Origin: an uncultured Collinsella sp. | GTDB taxonomy: Bacteria > Actinomycetota > Coriobacteriia > Coriobacteriales > Coriobacteriaceae | Direction: 5' to 3' | DNA length: 20,176 bases | Assembly (NCBI GenBank): GCA_900542305.1 | Contig: UQMU01000037.1 | Coordinates: forward strand, 1 to 20,176 | In this document: positions 12,967 to 19,759 of the stretch, one piece after another | Layout: each line of letters opens with the position of its first letter | Numbering within the stretch: the first letter of the stretch is position 1 | Made by a program: the position numbers and the translations under genes | The notes under the pieces: model-generated | Seen by the model: the letters and a program-made list of their open reading frames with translations, nothing else | Database searches by the model: none | What the model was told of the DNA's origin: nothing

Positions 12967-14256
12967 ATGAGCGATATTTTGGATGTCTACGGTCGCGAGG
13001 TGCTCGACAGCCGCGGCAACCCCACCGTCGAGGTCGAGGTCGTGCTCGAGGACGGCAGCTTCGGCCGCGCGATGGTGCCTTCGGGCGCTTCGACCGGCGC
13101 CTTTGAGGCATGTGAGCTGCGCGACGGCGACAAGGGCCGCTATCTGGGCAAGGGTGTCTCGCAGGCCGTCGAGCACGTCAACAACGAGTGTGCCGATGCC
13201 GTCGTGGGCCTCGACGCCTTCGATCAGCGCGCCGTCGATGCCGCGCTAATCGCCGCGGACGGTACGCCCAACAAGACCAAGCTCGGCGCCAACGCCATTC
13301 TGGGCGTGTCGCTGGCCGTTGCCCGCGCCGCAGCCGAGTCGGCGGGCCTGTCGCTGTACCAGTACCTGGGCGGTGTCAACGCCCATCTGCTGCCCACGCC
13401 CATGATGAACATCCTCAACGGCGGCGTGCACGCCGACAACAACGTCGACTTCCAGGAGTTCATGATCATGCCCGTGGGCGCCCCGAGCTTTGCCGAGGGC
13501 CTGCGTTGGTGCGCCGAGGTCTACCACACCCTCAAGGGCGTGCTGCACGAGGCCGGCCTGGGCGGCGGCGTGGGCGACGAGGGCGGTTTCGCGCCCAACC
13601 TCAAGACCAATGCCGAGCCGTTCGAGTACATCACCAAGGCCGTCGAGAAGGCCGGCTTTAAGCCCGGTGTCGACTTCATGTACGCCATGGATCCGGCATC
13701 GACCGAGTTCTACAACGCCGAGACCGGTATGTACGAGCTCAAGGGCGAGGGCGTTGAGTACACGAGCGCCCAGATGGTCGATTACTGGGAGAAGCTCGTC
13801 GACACCTATCCCATCATCTCCATCGAGGACGGCATGGCCGAGGAGGATTGGGACGGCTGGGTTGAGCTCACCCGTCGCATTGGCAACAAGGTGCAGCTGG
13901 TGGGCGACGACCTGTTCGTCACCAACACCGAGCGCCTCAAGAAGGGCATCGAGCTGGGCGCCGCCAACGCGATTCTGGTCAAGGTCAACCAGATCGGCAC
14001 GCTCACCGAGTCGCTGGAGGCTATCGAGACCGCCAAGGAGGCCGGCTACGCTTGTATCGTGAGTCACCGCTCCGGCGAGACCGAGGATTCCACGATCGCC
14101 GACCTGGTCGTGGGCGTCAATGCCGGCCAGATCAAGTCGGGCGCCCCGTGTCGTAGCGATCGCATCGCCAAGTACAACCAGCTCATCCGTATCGAGGACG
14201 AGCTCGAGGGCAGCGCGCGCTACGCCGGCAAGGCCGCGTTCTACAACATTCGCTAG
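12967..14256 (+). CDS. eno: Enolase (phosphopyruvate hydratase)
   Basis: A 429-aa glycolytic enzyme that interconverts 2-phosphoglycerate and phosphoenolpyruvate in the cytoplasm, with Mg2+. Family landmarks run the length of the protein: GREVLDSRGNPTVEVEV, GASTGAFEA, LNGGVHADNN, GDEGGFAPN with Glu205, SIEDGMAEEDW, LVGDDLFVTN, LVKVNQIGTLTE with catalytic Lys339, and SHRSGETED near the end. Length is typical. GAGAGGGAG lies just upstream of ATG 12967. It is monocistronic, bounded by the terminator of mazG and its own strong terminator. The codon choice is very GC-biased, as expected of a highly expressed gene in this genome. Confidence 0.98.
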   Translation: MSDILDVYGREVLDSRGNPTVEVEVVLEDGSFGRAMVPSGASTGAFEACELRDGDKGRYLGKGVSQAVEHVNNECADAVVGLDAFDQRAVDAALIAADGTPNKTKLGANAILGVSLAVARAAAESAGLSLYQYLGGVNAHLLPTPMMNILNGGVHADNNVDFQEFMIMPVGAPSFAEGLRWCAEVYHTLKGVLHEAGLGGGVGDEGGFAPNLKTNAEPFEYITKAVEKAGFKPGVDFMYAMDPASTEFYNAETGMYELKGEGVEYTSAQMVDYWEKLVDTYPIISIEDGMAEEDWDGWVELTRRIGNKVQLVGDDLFVTNTERLKKGIELGAANAILVKVNQIGTLTESLEAIETAKEAGYACIVSHRSGETEDSTIADLVVGVNAGQIKSGAPCRSDRIAKYNQLIRIEDELEGSARYAGKAAFYNIR

Positions 14257-14331
14257 GCAAGCGGCGTGTGCGGGGGGGCGGGGCTGACTCGGATTCGCCT
14301 TGCTCCCGTCGGGCACTGTTGAGTACCATTG

Positions 14332-14363
14332 GGCGCTGGGCCATATGGCTCAGCGCCTTTTTT
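14332..14363 (+). terminator. Intrinsic terminator after eno
   Basis: GGCGCTGGGCC (14332-14342) pairs with GGCTCAGCGCC (14347-14357), 11 bp with one G-U pair and an ATAT loop, followed directly by six T. It is a clear intrinsic terminator. Confidence 0.93.
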
Positions 14364-14402
14364 ATGTCGAGCAAGGGCCGCCGAAGGCGGTGCGCGCACT
14401 CG

Positions 14403-14411
14403 TGCTATAAC
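14403..14411 (+). promoter_or_regulatory. Extended -10 promoter for the ftsB/divIC gene
   Basis: TGCTATAAC gives an extended -10 motif (TGn followed by TATAAC, 5 of 6). No good -35 is present, which is common for extended -10 promoters. It lies about 45 bp before ATG 14455. Confidence 0.5.
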
Positions 14412-14454
14412 TAAAAGACTTAGCGCAAACAAACCTCAACCGCACAAGGCGCAC

Positions 14455-15225
14455 ATGGATCAGATTTACGACAACAGGTACTATTCCGCCGGTTCGCGTG
14501 AGCCGTCACCTCGCCGTGCGCGCACGGTGCAGCTCGGCGGGTCCGATTACGCCGGTGCCGACCGCTCCATGCAGCGACCGACAAGCGCCTCACACTCCCG
14601 TACTCAAATGAATACGCCGACGGACCGTCCGCCACGTTCGGTGCGCCCGGCGCATTCGGAGCATGCTCAGCGTTCTTCGGCTCAAACGCATGAAAAGCCG
14701 AGTAGGCCCTCGAACCGTCTTTCGGGCTCGGACTTCATGCATTACGCCAACGATAACGCGGTGGTCAAGGCAATCTACGACTTTACCCACGGTCCCCAGC
14801 GAGGGCTGTTTGTTGGCATTGTCGTCGCCCTGGCGCTCGTGAGCCTGTACTTCCCCGTGCGCGACCTGTATGTTGCAAAACGCTCGAGCGACATCTTGGC
14901 CAAGCAGGTCGAGATTCGCGAGCAATATAACGACGACCTGCAAAAAAGCGTCGACAAGCTGCTCTCGGAGGAGGGTATCAAGGACGCGGCATCCGAGGAT
15001 CTGGGCCTGGTGATGCCCGGCGAGAAGAGGATTGAAGTGCAGGGCCTGGACGACGATTCGGATGCCTCGTCGAGCAAAAATTCCTCGAACGCCAAGAAGG
15101 CCAGCGAAGTTGCCAAGGAAATCGAAGAAGTCGGTAAGGACGCGCCGTGGTACATCCAGGCGCTCGACATGCTGTTTGGGTTTAACGGTGTCGAGGGCCA
15201 AACGGTCGTGTCTAACGGCAAATAG
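14455..15225 (+). CDS. FtsB/DivIC-family septum formation protein
   Basis: A 256-aa single-pass membrane protein. Residues 1 to about 95 are a disordered, Arg/Ser/Pro-rich cytoplasmic part. One transmembrane helix follows at about 117-135 (LFVGIVVALALVSLYF), then a short coiled coil (about 145-175) and the A-x-E-D-L-G-L-V-M-P-G-E motif diagnostic of FtsB/DivIC, where conserved residues contact the FtsL/FtsQ partners. A Ser/Lys-rich stretch and a hydrophobic tail end the protein. FtsB/DivIC acts in the division complex outside the membrane. The long disordered N-terminus is common in actinobacterial homologues. ATG 14455 with AAGG 5-8 nt upstream is the best start; the frame upstream runs back through the eno terminator. 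Position after eno matches other Actinobacteria. Confidence 0.85.
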   Translation: MDQIYDNRYYSAGSREPSPRRARTVQLGGSDYAGADRSMQRPTSASHSRTQMNTPTDRPPRSVRPAHSEHAQRSSAQTHEKPSRPSNRLSGSDFMHYANDNAVVKAIYDFTHGPQRGLFVGIVVALALVSLYFPVRDLYVAKRSSDILAKQVEIREQYNDDLQKSVDKLLSEEGIKDAASEDLGLVMPGEKRIEVQGLDDDSDASSSKNSSNAKKASEVAKEIEEVGKDAPWYIQALDMLFGFNGVEGQTVVSNGK

Positions 15226-15245
15226 CGCCCGGAGGGGAGCCCGCA

Positions 15246-16247
15246 ATGACAAATTGCAAACGATATAAGGTGGCGGCGATCGATCTGGGAACGGTGTCGT
15301 CGCGACTGGTATTAGCGCAGGTCGAGGGCGGGGCGATCGTGGAATCGTCCAAGCATACCGAGATTACCGACTTGGGTGAGGGCGTGGACGCGACGGGCCG
15401 CTTTTGCGAGGCGGCCGTTGAGCGCGTGCTCTCTGCGTGCCGAATGTTTGTGGATGAGGCGCGCACCTTTGGGGCCGCGTGCGTCTGCACCACCTGCACG
15501 AGTGCCGCGCGCGATGCGTCCAACGCCGCGCTGCTGCTGGACGGCTTGCGCGGGCTGGGGCTCGAACCACAGGTGATTCCGGGCGAGGTCGAGGCACGCC
15601 TGACGTTTTTTGGCGTGGCGCACGACTTTGCCGGCGAGCGCATCATTGTTGCCGATTCGGGTGGCGGATCCACGGAGCTCGCGACGGGCGTCTATGCGCC
15701 GGAGCACGGCGTCTTTGCACTGGAGGGAACGCGCTCGCTGGACATCGGTTGTCGCCGCGTGACGGAGCGGTTTTTCTCGGCGCTGCCGCCTGCAGACGGC
15801 GAGCTTGCTGCCGCTGCCACGTGGGCAGGCGAGCAGTTTACGGGCTACTTTAAGAGCTTGCCTGTCGATTTTGAGCGTGCCGAGCGCCTGGTCGCAGTGG
15901 GCGGCACGGTGACTACGCTGGTGGCTCTGGTCCACGAGCTGGAGCCGTACGACTCGAGCTTTGTGCACCTACGCGAGCTGTCGCTGGCGCAGGTCTCGGC
16001 CGCTATCGAGCGCATGTCTGTGTTGGACGCGGACGGCATCGCCGCGCTACCGGGTGTACAGCCCAAACGCGCGGGCGTGATCTTGGCTGGCGCCGTGGTG
16101 ATCCGCGAACTCATGCGTGTCGGCGGCTACAAGACGCTCACCGTAAGCGAGAACAGCCTACTCGCCGGCATGGCCGCCACCATCAACGAGACCCTCGACG
16201 GCGCCACCCCCACCATCGCCTGGACTCCGATCCTGAGCGCCCTTTAA
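15246..16247 (+). CDS. Ppx/GppA-family phosphatase
   Basis: A 333-aa member of the exopolyphosphatase/guanosine pentaphosphate phosphohydrolase family, with the ASKHA fold. Visible motifs are AAIDLGTVSSRLVLA (phosphate 1), GEVEARLTFFG, VADSGGGSTELATG (phosphate 2), LDIGCRRVTERF and AVGGTVTTLVAL. Only the two N-terminal ATPase-like domains are present, without the C-terminal HD domain found in E. coli Ppx and GppA; short forms are usual in Actinobacteria. It may hydrolyse polyphosphate or pppGpp; sequence alone does not separate these. GGAGGGGAG precedes ATG 15246, 20 nt after the FtsB/DivIC stop, so the two form an operon. In Mycobacterium a DUF501 gene sits between them; here it is absent. 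Confidence 0.9.
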   Translation: MTNCKRYKVAAIDLGTVSSRLVLAQVEGGAIVESSKHTEITDLGEGVDATGRFCEAAVERVLSACRMFVDEARTFGAACVCTTCTSAARDASNAALLLDGLRGLGLEPQVIPGEVEARLTFFGVAHDFAGERIIVADSGGGSTELATGVYAPEHGVFALEGTRSLDIGCRRVTERFFSALPPADGELAAAATWAGEQFTGYFKSLPVDFERAERLVAVGGTVTTLVALVHELEPYDSSFVHLRELSLAQVSAAIERMSVLDADGIAALPGVQPKRAGVILAGAVVIRELMRVGGYKTLTVSENSLLAGMAATINETLDGATPTIAWTPILSAL

Positions 16248-16255
16248 CCATCCTT

Positions 16256-16332
16256 CTCTGAGTTGCGGTGAAATAGTTCCTAAATAAGCTGGTAAACGGT
16301 ATAAACAGGATCTATTCCACCGTAACTTAGAG
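16256..16332. repeat. 77-bp imperfect palindrome after ppx
   Basis: Arms 16256-16276 and 16312-16332 (21 nt each) pair with one mismatch and two wobbles, and TCCT/AGGA continues the pairing inward at the same centre. There is no T-run. It lies between the plus-strand ppx and minus-strand tRNA transcripts. Together with the repeats at 16331-16610 it fills this gene-free stretch. Confidence 0.7.
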
Positions 16333-16414
16333 CCTCACCGGCGTCCAAAAGAAACGGGCCCGCATCCCTGGGGGACACGGGCTCGTAAGTAATACATGGT
16401 AGGGGCGGTGGGAC
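16331..16414 (-). repeat. Copy 1 of an 84-bp module: tRNA-Leu 3' end plus terminator (tRNA fragment)
   Basis: This 84-bp stretch matches 16527-16610 at 75 positions. On the minus strand it starts with GTCCCACCGCCCCTACCA, the T-arm and acceptor end of the tRNA-Leu gene, followed by a terminator hairpin (16354-16368 with 16372-16386). The rest of the tRNA is missing, so this is a truncated duplicate. Confidence 0.85.
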
Positions 16415-16526
16415 GTCCGCGTATTTGCTGCGCAAATCCGCACCGGCTTCGGCCGCCTGCCGACGCCCTCGCCGGCTCGCTGCGGACGCTGCGCGTCCGC
16501 TTGACGCTCGCCCTCTCGCGGGTTCG
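16415..16526. other. 112-bp GC-rich spacer with two TGC-loop hairpins
   Basis: Between the two 84-bp modules, GCGTATTTGC/GCAAATCCGC (16419-16428, 16432-16441; 9 of 10 paired) and the perfect GCGGACGC/GCGTCCGC (16482-16489, 16493-16500) both enclose the trinucleotide TGC. No coding signal is convincing. GGGTTCGAGCCCCACC at 16520-16535, reaching into the second module, resembles a tRNA T-arm in plus orientation. Confidence 0.6.
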
Positions 16527-16610
16527 AGCCCCACCGGCGTTCAAAAGAAACGAGCCCGCATCCCAAAGGGACACGGGCTCGTAAACAATACGTGGTAGGG
16601 GCGGTGGGAC
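16527..16610 (-). repeat. Copy 2 of the 84-bp tRNA 3'-end/terminator module
   Basis: This copy contains the real 3' end of the tRNA-Leu gene and its terminator. It is 89% identical to the copy at 16331-16414; the period is 196 bp. Confidence 0.85.
16543..16582 (-). terminator. Intrinsic terminator of tRNA-Leu
   Basis: On the minus strand a 15-bp stem (ACGAGCCC outer part, two wobbles inside; plus-strand arms 16550-16564 and 16568-16582) with a 3-nt loop is followed by TTTCTTTT. It starts 10 nt after the CCA end of the tRNA. Confidence 0.9.
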
Positions 16611-16677
16611 TCGAACCCACAATCCTTGCGGCGAGAGATTTTAAGTCTCCTGCGTATGCCAATTCCGCCACGCCCCC
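16593..16677 (-). tRNA. tRNA-Leu(UAA)
   Basis: Read on the minus strand, the gene begins GGGGGCGTGGCGGAATTGG and ends CCCACCGCCCCTACCA, with the CCA encoded. The acceptor stem closes GGGGGCG with CGCCCCT (first pair G-U). The anticodon arm is GGAGA-CTTAAAA-TCTCT, so the anticodon is UAA (plus-strand 16641-16643). A long variable arm follows, as expected of a class II tRNA, and then GTGGG-TTCGAGT-CCCAC. It reads UUA (and UUG), rare codons in such a GC-rich genome. It may be co-transcribed from the gene at 16709-17332, only 31 bp upstream. Confidence 0.96.
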
Positions 16678-16708
16678 GTGAGACTAGAAGTCTAGCACAA
16701 GCCGCCCG

Positions 16709-17332
16709 TTACGCGTTGACAGCCATCGAGTGCCGGCCCGACTTTTCCAGGTACTCGGCAAACTTGGCCTCGTCGCCCTTGTTCTTGTACTGTAGGGCCA
16801 ACAGGTACTCCAGGCGGCAACCCTTAACCTTATCGTCGCCGGCCTCCTCGAGCATGCGCTCCAGCTCGGGAATGTCGTTGTGGCGCTTGAGGATCATCGT
16901 GTCGTACATCAGTTGGCATTCGTGCGCGACTGCCTCGGCCTGGCCGCCCTCAAAGCCTTTGATCTCGTGCAGCAGCTCCTTGGACTTCTTGCGGTTCTCC
17001 TGACCAACGTAGTAGTTAAAAGCTTTGATTACCAGGTCGACGCGCTGCATTTTGGGCAGGTTGAGCCCCAGCAGCAAATCGAACATCTCGTCGGCGCGCT
17101 TGTGGTCCTCGCGCAGCAGATAGGAGTTCAGGCGCAGGTAGTCGCGATTGTAGCGCGGGTACAGCATGCTGGTGAACTTGCTGTCGAGCAAGCGATCGAA
17201 CTCGTCCCACTGCTTAGCGGCCATAAGCTGCTGCAGGCGTTTAAACATGGTGCGTTTTTTTACGCTAAAGAACACCGATATGGCGATACAAATAATGACG
17301 ACGGCGGTCCAGAGTGTGCGGGAATCGGGCAT
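16709..17332 (-). CDS. Membrane-anchored TPR-like protein of unknown function
   Basis: A 207-aa protein. An N-terminal hydrophobic segment (residues about 6-23, LWTAVVIICIAISVFFSV) is followed by KKRT, which predicts one membrane anchor with the rest in the cytoplasm. The remaining 180 residues are helical and look like tetratricopeptide-type repeats (for example MAAKQWDEFDRLLDSK, LLREDHKRADEMFDLLLGL, ALQYKNKGDEAKFAEYLEKSG). I do not recognise a specific family; such proteins usually act as scaffolds. ATG 17332 has GAGGAG 6-7 nt upstream; the frame stays open to 17443 but without a better start. The tRNA-Leu gene follows on the same strand. Confidence 0.75.
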   Translation of the reverse strand: MPDSRTLWTAVVIICIAISVFFSVKKRTMFKRLQQLMAAKQWDEFDRLLDSKFTSMLYPRYNRDYLRLNSYLLREDHKRADEMFDLLLGLNLPKMQRVDLVIKAFNYYVGQENRKKSKELLHEIKGFEGGQAEAVAHECQLMYDTMILKRHNDIPELERMLEEAGDDKVKGCRLEYLLALQYKNKGDEAKFAEYLEKSGRHSMAVNA

Positions 17333-17387
17333 ATTGAGCTCCTCAGTCGCTCGTAAAACAAGCGGTATGACAATGCGTGCTAGATGT

Positions 17388-17417
17388 ATTATACGCAGCG
17401 TGCAAGCAAACTGGCAC
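17388..17417 (-). promoter_or_regulatory. Promoter for the TPR-like gene
   Basis: On the minus strand a perfect TATAAT (plus-strand 17388-17393) lies 18 bp from GTGCCA (17412-17417), a 4-of-6 match to the -35 consensus. It is 55 bp from the start codon. Confidence 0.6.
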
Positions 17418-17495
17418 AAAAGCGCATCGAGGCCGAGCGCCATCGCTCGCTGCGGTACACTTACCTAAAGTAAACCATGAAGGGAGACACTACCT

Positions 17496-17783
17496 ATGAA
17501 GAAGATCGTTTTGGCTTGCGGTGCTGGCGCTGCTACTTCCACGCTTGTTGCCCAGAAGGTCGCCACCCTGCTCGACGCCAACGGTTACGCCGACAAGTAC
17601 GAGATTGTGCAGTGCGCCATCTCCGAGGCCAAGGACGCTTGCGACGAGGGCGCCGACCTGCTGATCGCCACCACCGTTGCCCCCGAGGGCCTCACCTGCC
17701 CGTACGTGAGCGGCGTGCCCTTCATGACCGGCATGAACCGCGTCGCTGCCGAGAAGGCCGTTCTCGACGTCATGGCTCAGTAG
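17496..17783 (+). CDS. Orphan PTS IIB-like protein (galactitol/lactose-type fold)
   Basis: A 95-aa protein with the phosphotransferase IIB fold. The N-terminus MKKIVLACGAGAATSTLVA carries the phosphocysteine loop, with Cys8 as the expected phosphorylation site, and DLLIATTV is the next core strand. This most resembles galactitol-type IIB (GatB). A IIB passes phosphate from IIA to a sugar bound by IIC, but no IIA or IIC gene is in the window. It may serve a transporter encoded elsewhere or have a regulatory role. AAGGGAG (17480-17486) lies 9 nt before ATG 17496. A VOC gene begins 11 nt after its stop. Confidence 0.83.
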   Translation: MKKIVLACGAGAATSTLVAQKVATLLDANGYADKYEIVQCAISEAKDACDEGADLLIATTVAPEGLTCPYVSGVPFMTGMNRVAAEKAVLDVMAQ

Positions 17784-17794
17784 GCGCTGACTGT

Positions 17795-18169
17795 ATGAGT
17801 GAGCAGAACGCCAATCCGGTCGAGCTCTTTGGCATGCGCGTCGCCCATGTGGGCATTAACGCCACCGACCCGGCAGACGCCCTGGAGATCGCGGAGCTGT
17901 TCTCGACGATGATGGGCCTGCCCGTCATCGAGACCCCGGTTTCGTACTTTAACGATTCGCTGGTCGAGATCATGAAACAGAACGGTCGTGGCACCAAGGG
18001 CCACATTGGCTTTGCCGTCAACGACATCGATGCGGCCGAGAAGTGGTTTGCCGAGCGCGGGCTCGAGGTTAACGAGGAGTCGCGTGCTCTGCTACCTGAC
18101 GGTGGCACCAAGCTCGTGTACTTTAAGCGCGAGTTCGCCGGCTTCGCCGTGCACCTGTGCCGCGAGTAG
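17795..18169 (+). CDS. VOC-family (glyoxalase/dioxygenase fold) protein
   Basis: A 124-aa single-module vicinal-oxygen-chelate protein. The fold pattern is clear: VAHVGINATDPADALEIAELFSTMMGLPV, then GHIGFAVNDIDAAEKWFAERGLEV and a final KLVYFKREFAGFAVHLC. His and Glu residues at the usual metal positions are partly present, but substrate and metal cannot be assigned. A similar VOC module is, as I recall, found at the C-terminus of some KDPG aldolases, and with the adjacent PTS IIB this hints at sugar-acid metabolism, which is inference. ATG 17795 has only a poor binding site, so translation probably relies on coupling to the IIB gene 11 nt upstream. A strong terminator follows. Confidence 0.8.
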   Translation: MSEQNANPVELFGMRVAHVGINATDPADALEIAELFSTMMGLPVIETPVSYFNDSLVEIMKQNGRGTKGHIGFAVNDIDAAEKWFAERGLEVNEESRALLPDGGTKLVYFKREFAGFAVHLCRE

Positions 18170-18197
18170 CGTACAAGCTGCTTATAGCTAGCAAATA

Positions 18198-18229
18198 GGG
18201 ATAGGGCCGCATGGCCTTATCCCTTTTTT
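18198..18229 (+). terminator. Intrinsic terminator after the IIB-VOC operon
   Basis: GGGATAGGGCC (18198-18208) pairs with GGCCTTATCCC (18213-18223), 11 bp with one G-U pair and a GCAT loop, followed by six T (18224-18229). Confidence 0.94.
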
Positions 18230-18269
18230 ATGCCGAGGGATCGACTTTTGCGACAGCCAAAAAACTGAA

Positions 18270-18443
18270 GTCTAATACTTTTCCGAGAAGTGAAAGAGCT
18301 AAATCGGACCCCCGAAGCATCGACACTTTAAGGGCATCGTTTCCTGCGGTTTCGATGCTGGAATCCTGCGATTTTGCCGACGAAAAATGTGGATGCTTCA
18401 GGGGCCCAAAAACAGACGTTCACTTCGCGGAAAAGTATTAGAC
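18270..18443. mobile_element. 174-bp MITE-like imperfect palindrome
   Basis: The terminal arms 18270-18294 and 18419-18443 (25 nt, beginning GTCTAATACTTTTCC and ending GGAAAAGTATTAGAC) are complementary at 24 positions. Inside, on the same symmetry centre, GAAGCATC (18314-18321) pairs with GATGCTTC (18392-18399) and the flanking C-run with the G-run. There is no coding content and no clear target-site duplication at the edges. Size and terminal inverted repeats suit a miniature inverted-repeat element or a large interspersed palindrome. Confidence 0.65.
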
Positions 18444-18463
18444 CTCGATTCGCGCGGGTGCCC

Positions 18464-19759
18464 CTACCGCGGCAGGCGAATCGTAAAGCGGCTGCCGACG
18501 CCTTCGACCGAGGTCACGCCGATGACGCCGCCGTGGCTATCGACGATCCACTTGGCGATGGCAAGCCCCAGGCCCGAGCCCTGCGCGCCGGCATCGCGTG
18601 CGTTGTCGGCGCGATAGAACCGTTCAAACGCGTGAGCTGCGGATTCCTGGTTCATGCCGATGCCCTCGTCCTCAACACTTATGTCGATCGCGCCCGTGCC
18701 CACATCGGGCGTTACGGCAAACGTGACGGTCGTTCCTGCACCCGAGTACTTGGCGGCGTTTTGCACAATCACGCGCAGAGCTTGCTTTACGAGCGCGACA
18801 TCGACGGACGCGTCGCAGCGCGGGTCGCTGGCAAATGCGGCGTCAAAAGCCAGCCGATACGTGTGCCCGGTATCGATCATCTGCGATTCTTCGCATACCT
18901 CTCCGACGAGCGCTGCCAGATTGGTATCCACACGATGCAGCGCGGTGCGGCCGGCATCGCCGCGTGCCAAAAACAGCAGTTGTTCCACGAGCTCCTGCAT
19001 GTGCTCGCTTTCGGCCTTGAGCGAGGCGATGGACTCCGCCAGCACGGCTGGGTCGTCCTTGCCCCAGCGGTCGAGCATGTTTACGTAGCCCTGAATCACC
19101 GCGATGGGTGTGCGCAGTTCGTGACTCGCGTCGTTGACAAAGCGCATCTGCTGCAGTTTGGCCTCTTGCATCTGACGCAGCAGACGGTTGAGTGCGACCT
19201 CGATGCTCGCCAGGTCGGCGTCGCCGGTGGTGACATTCGGCGAGTCGACGCTCGCTCGCTCGATGGCCTGCTCCAGCGTTTCCATCTTGCCGCCGGAGAG
19301 CTGCATGCGGCCGAGCTCGTCCACGCGCAGTGCCAGGTCGTTGAGCGGTGCCATGGTGCGGCGTACGCGTCGGGCACCGCCGAGCATGTTGAGCACGCTG
19401 ATGACCTGCCAGCCTACAACGACAAGGTAGAGAGGCCATAGCGTGACGAGGTCCTGCGCGAGGGGGAAGGTCTTGGTGGTATGCGCAAGCTCGACGGTAT
19501 AGGTGAGCGTTGTCAGGTCCCAGCCGCGCGCAGGCGTCAGTGACATGCCGTGAACGGTGGCGCCGGGGATCCATCCTGCGGCAAACGCGCTGTCGGGCAG
19601 CGTCTGGTTGTATCCATAGACGAGGATCGCCGCCGCAATCACCACCAGCAACAGATCGAGCCAGACGTAGCTCATCAGGCGGCGCCACATATAGCTCCAG
19701 TTGATGGCGCGGGCGATGGAGGTGACGCGCTTGGTTTCGGCGTTACGCGCGACAGACAT
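18464..19759 (-). CDS. Sensor histidine kinase (OmpR-class partner)
   Basis: A 431-aa membrane sensor kinase. A first transmembrane helix lies at about residues 30-50 (LDLLLVVIAAAILVYGY), then an extracytoplasmic loop of roughly 65 residues (containing PDSAFAAGWIPGATVHG), a second helix (LYLVVVGWQVISVLNML), a HAMP-like linker, and the dimerisation domain with NDASHELRTPI, in which His213 is the expected phospho-acceptor. The ATPase domain shows QNAAKYSGAG (N box), EDEGIGM (G1), FERFYRADNA (F box) and GSGLGLAIAKW (G2). It phosphorylates the response regulator encoded just upstream, overlapping it by 17 nt. ATG 19759 with GGGGTGG upstream is chosen; the longer frame is overlap with the regulator gene. 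The signal sensed is unknown. Confidence 0.92.
   Translation of the reverse strand: MSVARNAETKRVTSIARAINWSYMWRRLMSYVWLDLLLVVIAAAILVYGYNQTLPDSAFAAGWIPGATVHGMSLTPARGWDLTTLTYTVELAHTTKTFPLAQDLVTLWPLYLVVVGWQVISVLNMLGGARRVRRTMAPLNDLALRVDELGRMQLSGGKMETLEQAIERASVDSPNVTTGDADLASIEVALNRLLRQMQEAKLQQMRFVNDASHELRTPIAVIQGYVNMLDRWGKDDPAVLAESIASLKAESEHMQELVEQLLFLARGDAGRTALHRVDTNLAALVGEVCEESQMIDTGHTYRLAFDAAFASDPRCDASVDVALVKQALRVIVQNAAKYSGAGTTVTFAVTPDVGTGAIDISVEDEGIGMNQESAAHAFERFYRADNARDAGAQGSGLGLAIAKWIVDSHGGVIGVTSVEGVGSRFTIRLPR

Noticed and set aside
14268..14284. G-rich run (G7 C G4) after eno as a possible quadruplex
   Set aside because: Only two G-tracts are present, fewer than the four needed for an intramolecular quadruplex.
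16256..16610. CRISPR-like repeat arrangement
   Set aside because: There are only two copies of an 84-bp unit, which contain a tRNA end and a terminator, with no regular spacers.
16327..16671. Minus-strand frame starting MAELAYAGDLKSLAARIVG
   Set aside because: It is the conceptual translation of the tRNA-Leu gene and its terminator; such false proteins are common at tRNA genes.
18211..18441. A 76-aa plus-strand frame across the 174-bp palindrome
   Set aside because: It begins inside the terminator hairpin, has no ribosome binding site and no similarity that I recognise.
18374..19441. A 355-aa plus-strand frame opposite the histidine kinase
   Set aside because: It is antisense to a kinase with all catalytic boxes, and its start lies in the palindromic element.
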